From an uncultured Erysipelotrichaceae bacterium (GTDB lineage Bacteria > Bacillota_I > Bacilli_A > Erysipelotrichales > Erysipelotrichaceae), in NCBI GenBank assembly GCA_902795905.1, contig CADBMY010000216.1:1-9268 (forward strand): a DNA stretch of 9,268 nucleotides. The letters run 5' to 3'. This document shows positions 1 through 7,801 of the stretch, one piece after another; position 1 is the stretch's first letter; every line of letters begins with the position of its first letter. The notes under the pieces were generated by a model. That model saw nothing but the letters and a program-made list of their open reading frames with translations. It made no database searches and was not told the DNA's origin. Position numbers and translations under genes: made by a program.

Positions 1-3000
1 CACGGCATAGACATTACTGCGGGGGAATACCCTTCGGCCGAACATGACATAGCTCATCTCGACTTCACCCATGATATACCGGTGCAGGATCTGTCCTACC
101 GGAATACCCGCAAGCGCGCCCAGAACAGTTAGAATGTTATTCTCACGGAAGATGTAGTTTTCAACTTCCCGGCGCCGGAAGCCCAGTACCTTCAGCGTCG
201 CGATCTCCCGCTGTCTTTCACTGATATTGACGTTGGTCAGGTTGCTTAGTACGACAAAGGCCAGGGACATCGAAGAGATGATCAGCACCCAGACGACAGC
301 GTCAATACCCTTGACCATGGTCCGGAAGTTATCCAGAACGGCATTGACGAACTCGACATCGCTGATCTCCTCGTATGCCGCAAGATCTGCCTGTAACAGG
401 TCGGAATCCCCTGCCGCCTTGACAAACAGTGTATTCCTCTTCATCTCCGTATCGAAGATCTCACGGTAGTAGTCTTCACTCATCAGCACATAGTGATAGA
501 TGTAATACTCCATGATACCGGATATCTTTACATCCTTACGCACACCGTTGAAGCTCTCCAGGGTCAGTGTATCACCGACACCGACGCCGAGATTCTCACT
601 GAGTCTCTCGTTGATGATGACCCCGTCCTCCGGCAGGATCAGCTCTTTGTGATCTGTTCTCTGTCTCAGGTTGTAGATCTCTGCCGCCTGTGCACTGTCA
701 CGGAAGATCTCAGCCGTGACAGTCTCATCTTTCTCTTCTGCGTTATAGACCTTGGCGTTGTAGCTGCCGGCCAGGATCACGTTTTCCGCGTGTTCGTTCT
801 GCTGAACCTGACGGAAGATGCGCTGGGCAGCGGAAGCCGGCGTATCATCCGCAAACCGGGCGAGACCGTCCGTTTTCATGATCTCGTAAAACTGGATATC
901 AACCATCGCATTGATCGAATCACTGATGCCGAAGCCGGTCACCAGCAGAGCTGTACAGCCGGCGACGCCGATCACGGTCATGATGAAACGCTGGCGGTAG
1001 CGGAACAGGTTGCGTACAACGATCTTCCAGGAGAATGAGAAGCGTTTCCAGATAAACGGGATGCGTTCGATCAGGGTCCTGCGGCCGAGTTTGGGTGCCT
1101 TCGGGCGTAATAACTGCGACGGCACTTCGGTCATATCGGCACGGCAGGCATACCAGGTCGTGATCTCCATCATCGCCAAAAACAGCAGATTGGATAACAG
1201 GATCAGTCCCCACGGTATGCGTATGCGCATCTGCGGTAGGATATACATCATCCGCCAGGTGTGATAGATCACCGCCGGAAAGACCGCAATACCGCTGATA
1301 CTGCCGAGGATCATACCGATCAAAGTCGCTGCACCGGCATAGACCAGGTACTTTTCGGCACACTTGAAACGGCTGTAGCCAAGGGCTCTCATGATACCGA
1401 TCTGTCCTCTCTGCTCGGCGACCATTCTGGTCATCGTTGTCAGACATACCAAAGCTGCTACGAGCAGGAAAAAGACCGGGAAGATATTGGCAATCGCCTT
1501 CATCTGCTTGACGGTATTGTAGTATGTTTCACTGGCATAGTGCTGACTGCGGTCGAGCACTGTCCACTTGCCTGCCGCGAGATCTTCGATCTCCTGCTTT
1601 GCCTTGTCGAGATCTGCCTTGGCATCGTTGAGCTCCTGCTGACCGTCGAGCTTTGCGTCTTCCAGTTCTTCCTTGGCATCTTCAAGCTCTTTCTTACCGT
1701 CGATCAGCTTCTGTCTGTTCTCCTCGATCTCTTTCCAGCCGTCGGCGATCTCTTTCTTCGCTTTCTCCAGTTCATCATAGAGCTGTACGGACGCATTGAC
1801 CGTCATCTCATAGGCTTTTTCGAGGGCTTTGGCCCCTTCTTCGATCTCTCTTTCAGCCTCCGCAAAGCCATCGTCGATCTGTTTTCTGGCATCACGTACT
1901 TTCTGCGCATAGACATCGGCTTCCCGGATCGCATCCAGAAGATCTTTGATTGTGGTGATCTTCTTGCCGCTGAGGGTCTCAAGAGCCGTGATCAGCTGAT
2001 CGATATCCTCCGTGTTGATATTCTCAAGAGCAGAAAGATCCGGCAGCTGTCCGCCGTTTCTGAGATCTTCTATGGCCTTCTGTACTTCCGGACGGAAAAG
2101 ATCCTGCTTGGCTTCTTCGAGCCCGGCCACCATCGTGTCATAGGTATTCAGCACTTCTGCCACCGTCGAAAGTGTCAGCGGTACCGGTGATACCGTATTC
2201 ATCGTTTCTAACAGAGCCTGGGCTTCCGGGTGGTCATCAATACCGTCTTCCCCGCTGACACTGCGCAGTGCTTCCGCGTTGGCCAGAGCCTCTTCACTCT
2301 GCAGCGTATCCAGGGCTGTCTGTATCCCGGAGACAGCCTGGTCGTAGCCGGCAATGATCTGCTCGGGATCACTGAGATCAGCATCCGGGAAGGCTTCATG
2401 AAGTTCTTCTGCCAGCTGCCGGTATTCTTCCAGCAGTCCTTCCAGATCTTCGACAGGACGTGAAAGAACGTCTTCCGGCAGGCTCTCCAGAGCTTCCGCA
2501 AGTTCCTGTATATCCGCACTCTCGAGGATCTCCAGCACCGGCAGTAACGCATCCAGTTCGGCTATCGTCCCGGCATATTCTTCCTTCTTCTTATCCAGTT
2601 CGGCCTGTCCTGCCGCTAAGAGTCCCTCGTTCTTTGAGATCTCGGCTCTGGCATCGGCGATCTGCTGTTCTCCGTCGATCCTGGCTTTCTCCAGTTCTTC
2701 TTCGGCATCCCTCAGCTTCTTTTCCCCGTCAGCCAGTTCCTTTTCACCGTCGATGATCTCCTGTTCGGCATCAGCGATCTCCTGTTCGGCATCAGCGATC
2801 TTCTCATCATACTCCTGCCTGCCGTCCAGGTACTCCTGATAGCCTTCGTTATATTCTTTCCAGGCGTCTTCAACCAGCTGATCACGCCGTCTGGATTCTC
2901 TGGTCGCTGCCAGCTGTTTTACCGCTTCCTTGACACTTTTGTCATAGGACGTATAGGCATCGGTAAAACTGTTGTACTTCTTGCCGTCCTTGATCAGCAG

Positions 3001-3642
3001 GTTGATCTCGGTCCAGTAATCCGGCACAAAGGCATCTAACGGTACATACAGGTAAGTATCGATATAGCGGTTGGACAGTGTGCTGTTTTCCTTTGTCTCA
3101 TTCAGATATACCGGTGTATCGATCGTTCCAACGACCGTAAATGTATCGGTCACCAGCCAGTCCTCAAGATCATTATCCGGTCTTGTCAGGGTAACCTGAC
3201 TGCCCAGGCTGAAGCCCTGGATCAGTTCCGTGCCGTTTTCCGCCAGTGCTTCGTTGGGCTTTTCCGGCATCCTTCCGCTTTTCAGCACGACCCGGTTGAT
3301 CACCGCATCCTGATCATAGGAATGAATACGCGTGATCATCGTCAGGCTGTCCACACTGCCGATGGTATCGACAAACTGTGCCGGTTCTGCCAGTTCCACT
3401 TCTTCCAGAGACCGGATATCCTGTACGTCCTGATCATCAAAACCAAAGTCAGAGTATACCGTGATATCCTTCAGGCTGTTATCGTCATCGTACCTGTCCA
3501 CACTGTAGGCCATGACCGTGGATACAGCCGAAACGCCCACAAAGAAAGCGACCCCGATCGTAACGATCGCGGTCAGTGACAGAAAACGTCCTTTGGTGGC
3601 TTTGATCAGCCTGATAATATCTTTCCGGAATGCTCTGTTCAT
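1..3642 (-). CDS. FtsX/MacB-type ABC transporter permease with long extracellular coiled-coil insert, 3' end outside window
   Basis: The frame is open from ATG 3642 to base 1, giving 1214 codons with no stop; by comparison with the family a final membrane span of roughly 35 to 50 residues is missing. The N-terminus, MNRAFRKDIIRLIKATKGRF followed by a hydrophobic span (20-46), is characteristic of this family in Bacillota. Residues 47-240 resemble a MacB-type outer domain. Residues 255-365 and 580-690 are heptad coiled coils rich in Glu, Lys, Ala and Asp. Residues 366-580 are mostly helical. A first FtsX domain (about 715-835) has three spans and the coupling-helix motif EQRGQIGIMRALGYS. A span at 882-906 and a second outer domain (907-1110) follow. 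A second FtsX domain starts at 1111 with ERQREIATLKVLGFRRRE. It pairs with the ATPase just upstream, 2 nt apart. Such exporters couple ATP hydrolysis to outer-face movements rather than classic channel transport. The substrate is unknown. Confidence 0.93.
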   Translation of the reverse strand, partial: MNRAFRKDIIRLIKATKGRFLSLTAIVTIGVAFFVGVSAVSTVMAYSVDRYDDDNSLKDITVYSDFGFDDQDVQDIRSLEEVELAEPAQFVDTIGSVDSLTMITRIHSYDQDAVINRVVLKSGRMPEKPNEALAENGTELIQGFSLGSQVTLTRPDNDLEDWLVTDTFTVVGTIDTPVYLNETKENSTLSNRYIDTYLYVPLDAFVPDYWTEINLLIKDGKKYNSFTDAYTSYDKSVKEAVKQLAATRESRRRDQLVEDAWKEYNEGYQEYLDGRQEYDEKIADAEQEIADAEQEIIDGEKELADGEKKLRDAEEELEKARIDGEQQIADARAEISKNEGLLAAGQAELDKKKEEYAGTIAELDALLPVLEILESADIQELAEALESLPEDVLSRPVEDLEGLLEEYRQLAEELHEAFPDADLSDPEQIIAGYDQAVSGIQTALDTLQSEEALANAEALRSVSGEDGIDDHPEAQALLETMNTVSPVPLTLSTVAEVLNTYDTMVAGLEEAKQDLFRPEVQKAIEDLRNGGQLPDLSALENINTEDIDQLITALETLSGKKITTIKDLLDAIREADVYAQKVRDARKQIDDGFAEAEREIEEGAKALEKAYEMTVNASVQLYDELEKAKKEIADGWKEIEENRQKLIDGKKELEDAKEELEDAKLDGQQELNDAKADLDKAKQEIEDLAAGKWTVLDRSQHYASETYYNTVKQMKAIANIFPVFFLLVAALVCLTTMTRMVAEQRGQIGIMRALGYSRFKCAEKYLVYAGAATLIGMILGSISGIAVFPAVIYHTWRMMYILPQMRIRIPWGLILLSNLLFLAMMEITTWYACRADMTEVPSQLLRPKAPKLGRRTLIERIPFIWKRFSFSWKIVVRNLFRYRQRFIMTVIGVAGCTALLVTGFGISDSINAMVDIQFYEIMKTDGLARFADDTPASAAQRIFRQVQQNEHAENVILAGSYNAKVYNAEEKDETVTAEIFRDSAQAAEIYNLRQRTDHKELILPEDGVIINERLSENLGVGVGDTLTLESFNGVRKDVKISGIMEYYIYHYVLMSEDYYREIFDTEMKRNTLFVKAAGDSDLLQADLAAYEEISDVEFVNAVLDNFRTMVKGIDAVVWVLIISSMSLAFVVLSNLTNVNISERQREIATLKVLGFRRREVENYIFRENNILTVLGALAGIPVGQILHRYIMGEVEMSYVMFGRRVFPRSNVYAV
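2755..2796 (-). repeat. Perfect 21-bp tandem repeat, two copies, coding one heptad each
   Basis: Two identical 21-bp units, 2755-2775 and 2776-2796, lie inside the permease gene. Each encodes seven residues (A-D-A-E-Q-E-I, residues 283-296), exactly one coiled-coil heptad. Degenerate copies continue downstream as IIDGEKE, LADGEKK and LRDAEEE, so the first stalk coil appears to have grown by heptad-sized duplications. Such repeats can change copy number by slippage without breaking the frame. Confidence 0.85.
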
Positions 3643-3644
3643 GT

Positions 3645-4346
3645 CTACCACTCGATCGTAGAGATATCCTGCGGATGTTCGTTATACTCATCGGCGATGA
3701 TCTTTCCGCTCTTGACCCGGATCACCCGGTCACCCATCGGACAGATCGCCAGATTATGCGTGATGATGATCACCGTCATCCCCTGTCTTCGGCAGGTATC
3801 CTGCAGTACCTGCAGGATCTGCTTGCCCATCACATAGTCCAGGGCACCGGTCGGTTCATCGCACAGTAAAAGCTTCGGATTCTTGGCAAGGGCTCTGGCA
3901 ATGGCGACACGCTGCTGCTCACCGCCGGATAACTGTGACGGAAAGTTATGCATACGCTCACCAAGACCGACTTCCCGCAGTGTCTCTGCCGGATCCAGAG
4001 GATCCCTGCAGATCTCCGTCGCCAGTTCCACATTCTCCAGGGCTGTCAGATTCTGTACCAGGTTGTAGAACTGGAAGACAAAACCAATGTCAAAACGCCG
4101 GTAGTCGGTCAGCTCCTTCTCATCCATCAGATCTACCCTGGTCCCATCCACGGTGATCTCGCCTGAGGTACAGGTATCCATACCGCCGAGAATATTCAGG
4201 ATCGTACTCTTGCCGGCACCGCTGGCCCCGGCCACGACCACGAACTGTCCCTTCTCCACACTGAAATCAACACCTGCCAGTGCCTGTATGTCCACTTCTC
4301 CGACATGATATGTCTTGGTTACGTTTTTAAACTCAATATAGCTCAT
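3645..4346 (-). CDS. ABC transporter ATPase, MacB/LolD/FtsE type
   Basis: This complete 233-residue ATP-binding subunit energises the permease encoded directly after it. All ABC motifs are visible: Walker [10 protein letters not shown] (40-48), Q-loop FVFQFYN (Gln92), signature LSGGEQQ (139-145), Walker B LLLCDE (159-164), D-loop GALD (167-170) and the H-loop in IITHN (His197). The length and the strings [16 protein letters not shown] and [14 protein letters not shown] are characteristic of the MacB/LolD/FtsE group, whose permeases carry FtsX domains and move lipoproteins, peptides or drugs, or transmit force across the membrane. The start at 4346 ([13 protein letters not shown]) matches where family members begin and overlaps the polymerase stop by 14 nt. 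An in-frame ATG at 4370 would add eight residues and has no ribosome binding site. The ATG at 4346 has only a weak one too, which favours translational coupling. Its stop is 2 nt from the permease start. Confidence 0.93.
   Translation of the reverse strand: MSYIEFKNVTKTYHVGEVDIQALAGVDFSVEKGQFVVVAGASGAGKSTILNILGGMDTCTSGEITVDGTRVDLMDEKELTDYRRFDIGFVFQFYNLVQNLTALENVELATEICRDPLDPAETLREVGLGERMHNFPSQLSGGEQQRVAIARALAKNPKLLLCDEPTGALDYVMGKQILQVLQDTCRRQGMTVIIITHNLAICPMGDRVIRVKSGKIIADEYNEHPQDISTIEW
3798..3818 (-). repeat. Inverted repeat (9-bp arms, 3-nt loop) within the ATPase gene
   Basis: ATCCTGCAG at 3798-3806 is followed by three bases and then its exact complement CTGCAGGAT at 3810-3818. In the mRNA this can form a nine-pair stem with a triloop. 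It codes for I-L-Q-V-L-Q-D, between Walker B and the H-loop. No U-tract follows on either side, so it is not an intrinsic terminator. It may be a by-product of the repeated CTG-CAG codon pair. Confidence 0.6.
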
Positions 4347-5631
4347 TCTCAGCGTCAGTGCGCATGTCACGCAGACATGTCAGAAGACCCCAGATTGCCC
4401 AGCAGATCGCCACGGTATTCTTACCGTTGTAAAGAAGCCCGGTCTCCAGCTGTGCGATCAGTACGTTGCCCAGAGCATAGATCCAAAGCACGGCTCTGGT
4501 GATACTGTAACAGTTCTTTGCGCTGTCTTTCATCAGCACAAACAGATAGTATGTCATCCATACGGTACCGATGATACCGCTGTACATCATGGAATTAATA
4601 AACAGATTATGGGAGTTATAGCCCCTGTTGACAAAGAAGGTGAAACCGGCACTCTTGAGGCCGTAGCCGATGATCGGTGACTCCTTGATGACCCCTATGC
4701 ACTCTTTCCACATCAGCCATCTGGCCGAGGTAAACCGGTTCAGGAAATCATCTCTGACATCTTCCGGCATCGTGCCGAGATCCTTGAACGTATACCCGTT
4801 AAACGAGAATTCGGCGATATTTCTGCCCATGCCGTACTTCGTAAAGATCAGCACATACCCGCCCAGCACAGCCGCCGCAAACATACACAGATACATCATC
4901 CGCAGTTTCTTCTTATCCTTCACCTTCAGATGGGCAATGACCAGAGCCAGGATAAATACCGAAGCCGCCAGCGCCAGAATATACGTTCTCGCTCTTGCGT
5001 ATACCATATACATCAGCTGTACGGGGATATTCACAGCGGAAAAGACTTTCAGCGGCAGAGCCTTGCGGGAAGCCAGCATATATGCCGAAAACATGATCGA
5101 GGCATAGCAGTACACTGCTCCCTCGTTGTAGTAGTTGTAGAATCCTCTGTACCGGTCAGATGCTATTTCCTTCAGCCATTCCGTATGATAGAACTTGGCA
5201 TAGATACTCATGCCGGAAGTCGCAAAGGTCACGACCATCAGGAACCACATCATCTTCTCCAGAAGTCCGATATCCTGTTTCTCGTGAAATGCCCCGAACG
5301 AGATAAAGATATAGAGCACCAGGATCGCAAAGTCCTGCAGGATCGAGAAGCGCCAGTTCGCCTTATATATAAACGAACAGAACACATTGATGATCAGGAA
5401 CACCTGTGCGATCTGGTAATACTTGTCAGACAGGTATTTACGGGTCACAAGCGTATGGTACAGATAGATCATCAGGACCCATAAGTAGATCACGGCATAC
5501 AGCGGTCTGGTCCAGAAATCAAAGAAGAATTCCGTAAAATTGTTCAGCATGAAAACGACCACGTACGCAAAGAGTACATACTTCTCCTGCATCAGTGTAC
5601 TGATCAGTTTGTTATCCCTGAACTTCTCCAT
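4333..5631 (-). CDS. O-antigen/capsule polymerase or ligase (Wzy_C / WaaL superfamily membrane protein)
   Basis: The protein has 432 residues from the chosen start, MEKFRDNKLI, with about 10 to 12 membrane segments (for example 18-36, 42-60, 74-90, 99-114, 127-145, 172-187, 198-210, 216-234, 246-264, 345-366, 377-394, 405-420). The large outer loop between about 265 and 345 carries the Wzy_C signature: SARWLMWKECIGVIKESP, then IGYGLKSAG, then YNSHNLFINSMMYSGIIG, with Arg304 and His341 as the likely functional pair. A further Arg motif, YARARTY (211-217), precedes the next span, as in this superfamily. These proteins polymerise undecaprenyl-linked repeat units (Wzy) or transfer glycans to an acceptor (WaaL). 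Sequence reading cannot separate the two, but the locus favours Wzy. ATG 5631 was preferred because GGAGG lies 3 nt before it and it overlaps the upstream stop by 20 nt. An in-frame ATG at 5682 would add 17 very basic residues. The stop overlaps the ATPase start by 14 nt. Confidence 0.85.
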   Translation of the reverse strand: MEKFRDNKLISTLMQEKYVLFAYVVVFMLNNFTEFFFDFWTRPLYAVIYLWVLMIYLYHTLVTRKYLSDKYYQIAQVFLIINVFCSFIYKANWRFSILQDFAILVLYIFISFGAFHEKQDIGLLEKMMWFLMVVTFATSGMSIYAKFYHTEWLKEIASDRYRGFYNYYNEGAVYCYASIMFSAYMLASRKALPLKVFSAVNIPVQLMYMVYARARTYILALAASVFILALVIAHLKVKDKKKLRMMYLCMFAAAVLGGYVLIFTKYGMGRNIAEFSFNGYTFKDLGTMPEDVRDDFLNRFTSARWLMWKECIGVIKESPIIGYGLKSAGFTFFVNRGYNSHNLFINSMMYSGIIGTVWMTYYLFVLMKDSAKNCYSITRAVLWIYALGNVLIAQLETGLLYNGKNTVAICWAIWGLLTCLRDMRTDAENELY

Positions 5632-7801
5632 TCGCCTCCGTATTCTCCTCCGGTATCTCTTCTTCCGGTTCCGGTATCTCATGGACCTTTAACAGTGTCC
5701 ACGTATCATTCTCGTATTCTACGGTCACCTGACCGAGATTCTGTGATCTGAAGTAGGACTTGACGAACCATCCTTCTTCTTCGTTCTTCTGCCACCAGAA
5801 GGCCATATTCGTACGTATAACAACATAATCCGGCTTATACTTCTCCAGTACCTCCGGCATCTTCATATAATCTGCCTGATCGGTATCGAAGACCAGATAG
5901 TCGATCGTTACCTTCTCCGGATAGAACATCGTGATCAGATCATAGTGTTCTTTATACAGTGCCGGATCCGCCAGCGAATCACGGAAGTCTGCCGAAGAGA
6001 AGACCATCTGTATCTCATCGACATAACCCTTCAGACCTACATCCTGTGACAGGAACAAAGGTCTGTTCTGGTCACTGTGCGGGATATTGTCATAGATGTA
6101 ACTGTAGAGATCATAGGAATCCTGAGATACCTTATACTCCCAGTTATGACCATTCTCCTTGAAGTTCAGCGTCGCACTGTACGGTACCGTCAGATTCTGC
6201 CAGGCAAAGATCGAACTGAGCACACCGACCGCCGGCAGGACGACCCACTGTACATGGATCTTCGACAGCAGGACATCCATGTTGGCTATTAAGAAGATCA
6301 GCACAAACGGATTGACCAGCAGATCAAACACACGCAGATAAACTTCATCGGTAAAGAAACGCGCTACGGCCGGAGCTACTGCCGGGTTGATGAACAGTAA
6401 CGCAAGCACGCACAGAAAGAGCTTGAAGCCCTTCTCGTGACGGAAATTGACAAACAGGCATACCAGCATCACATAGAAGAAGATATTCCTGTACAGTTCG
6501 AAATTACTGACATGACTCGTGTAGTTATTGCACATGTCATGTTCACTCCATGTCCGGAAGAAGACATCATAGCCAAAGTACGTATTCCGGCCAAGGAACG
6601 AGATCACGACCAGACCCACAAAGATGACCGGGAAGAACCAGACAAAGATCTTTGTGAAAGTCCTGAAGTGTTTGCGGATCAGGAAAGCGATCAGCCAGAG
6701 CAGAGCCACAACACCGACCGTGATCGGAACGACCTCCTGCCATGCGGCATAACGCGGATAGAACATGATCAGCGCAAAGTGCACGATCGGCAGGAACGTG
6801 GAGATAAAGCCCATCCAGCTCCACATGTTGTCTTCTTTCTTCATGCACATCCAGAAGAACAGCGAACCGGAGATAAAGGCCTCCAGGAAGAAAGCTGAGG
6901 AACTGACAGAGAGACCTGCATAATACAGCGCCGTGATCGGCACAAACAGCTTCGCATCCCTGGTCTTTGTATAGAGGTATACCAGTAACAGGATGAAGCC
7001 GATGATCACGGTACGCCAGGAATTGCCGAAGAACGCCAGGGTCGTATTGAAGTAATTGGTGTAATACGGCGACAGGATCAGGAGACCGACAAGCAGGCCG
7101 AACCACTTATGTTTCTTGCGGAACAGGATGTTTACGGCACTGACAAGCAGTGAGCCAAGCGATACATAGTACAGCAGCGATGCACTCCAGATATATACCG
7201 GCGTCAGGGATTCCTTGTATTCAAAGATCACCCTTACCCAGCGCAGAACCATTGCAAAGATGTAGTAGAAACTTTCGGTCCCGTGCAGTTTGTCATAGGC
7301 ATAGTAGCCAAACGTCGTACCGTGGTAGTAGTCAACACCGCCGAAGAAGGCATGTGTGCTGTTCTCAATGACATCGGACATGTAGTAGACCGAGTCAAAG
7401 AAGATATTGTTCGTATTTAACTGTGCACTGGCCCAGCCGAGAATGGCCGCAATACCGATACCGACCGGAATGACTGCCAGATTGATCCACTTCGGCAAAG
7501 GATTGGACAGCGTAAGCAGGCACAGGAACGGACTCGCCGCCAACAATACCGCCAGCAGCCAGAAACCGATGCCGGAATCAACACGCCACGAAACGGCATA
7601 GTACGCATAGATCTGAAATAACGCAAAGACAAAGAAGATACCGATGAAAGTACCATCCGCATCCTTCAGGGAAGGAATGAACTTCTGCAGGATCTTCCCC
7701 CAGAAGTAGCCGGACACGATAAAGACGAGACACACCAGAACCGAGATCGAAAACAGATTCGTATTCCAGTTTTCAATATAATACCCTAATGTTCCAGCCA
7801 T
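5612..7801 (-). CDS. Large multi-pass membrane protein of unknown function with C-terminal extracytoplasmic domain (DUF6077/GT-C-like layout)
   Basis: The protein has 729 residues. I count about 15 hydrophobic segments between residues 16 and 535, for example 16-36, 51-71, 77-97, 106-125, 205-227, 263-277, 357-375, 384-403, 436-452, 492-511 and 516-535. A soluble domain follows (about 540-708), with an acidic Pro/Glu-rich tail (709-729). The loop after the fourth segment (about 126-200) is aromatic-rich and carries FFDSVYYMSD, HAFFGGVDYYHG and KLHGTESFYY. An acidic residue in the first large outer loop followed by many membrane spans recalls GT-C glycosyltransferases and DUF6077 proteins of polysaccharide loci, but no diagnostic catalytic motif could be named. 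The soluble domain has alternating strand/helix-like segments (IDYLVFDT, PDYVVIRT). It sits between a sugar-nucleotide epimerase and a Wzy-type polymerase, overlapping both, so a role in assembling or modifying the polymer is likely. The exact reaction is unknown. Confidence 0.75.
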   Translation of the reverse strand: MAGTLGYYIENWNTNLFSISVLVCLVFIVSGYFWGKILQKFIPSLKDADGTFIGIFFVFALFQIYAYYAVSWRVDSGIGFWLLAVLLAASPFLCLLTLSNPLPKWINLAVIPVGIGIAAILGWASAQLNTNNIFFDSVYYMSDVIENSTHAFFGGVDYYHGTTFGYYAYDKLHGTESFYYIFAMVLRWVRVIFEYKESLTPVYIWSASLLYYVSLGSLLVSAVNILFRKKHKWFGLLVGLLILSPYYTNYFNTTLAFFGNSWRTVIIGFILLLVYLYTKTRDAKLFVPITALYYAGLSVSSSAFFLEAFISGSLFFWMCMKKEDNMWSWMGFISTFLPIVHFALIMFYPRYAAWQEVVPITVGVVALLWLIAFLIRKHFRTFTKIFVWFFPVIFVGLVVISFLGRNTYFGYDVFFRTWSEHDMCNNYTSHVSNFELYRNIFFYVMLVCLFVNFRHEKGFKLFLCVLALLFINPAVAPAVARFFTDEVYLRVFDLLVNPFVLIFLIANMDVLLSKIHVQWVVLPAVGVLSSIFAWQNLTVPYSATLNFKENGHNWEYKVSQDSYDLYSYIYDNIPHSDQNRPLFLSQDVGLKGYVDEIQMVFSSADFRDSLADPALYKEHYDLITMFYPEKVTIDYLVFDTDQADYMKMPEVLEKYKPDYVVIRTNMAFWWQKNEEEGWFVKSYFRSQNLGQVTVEYENDTWTLLKVHEIPEPEEEIPEENTEANGEVQG
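5635..5639 (-). promoter_or_regulatory. Ribosome binding site deciding the polymerase start
   Basis: A perfect GGAGG sits 3 nt before the ATG at 5629-5631, which is closer than usual. A second purine block (GAGGAG, 5645-5650) lies further upstream. Both lie within the coding end of the preceding membrane-protein gene. Confidence 0.45.

Noticed and set aside
493..1038. 181-codon open frame on the plus strand
   Set aside because: It is antisense to the second outer domain of the permease and low in family-like features; it is explained by codon bias.
920..1447. 175-codon minus-strand frame
   Set aside because: It is in the wrong frame inside the permease, whose own frame here encodes both the first FtsX domain and the span at 882-906.
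1261..2190. 309-codon open frame on the plus strand with a hydrophobic, Leu/Phe-rich translation
   Set aside because: It is the exact antisense of the permease coiled-coil region. The complement of Glu/Lys/Asp-rich codons reads as Leu/Phe/Ile, which creates fake membrane segments.
2259..2270. Perfect 12-bp palindrome CACTGCGCAGTG
   Set aside because: It is single and has no loop or flanking signal; it sits inside permease coding sequence, so it is likely chance.
4347..4370. Upstream ATG adding eight residues to the ATPase
   Set aside because: There is no ribosome binding site before it, and family members start at the [21 protein letters not shown] position.
6567..7106. 179-codon minus-strand frame rich in Arg, His and Cys
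   Set aside because: It is an off-frame shadow of the 729-residue membrane protein, whose frame gives coherent membrane segments.
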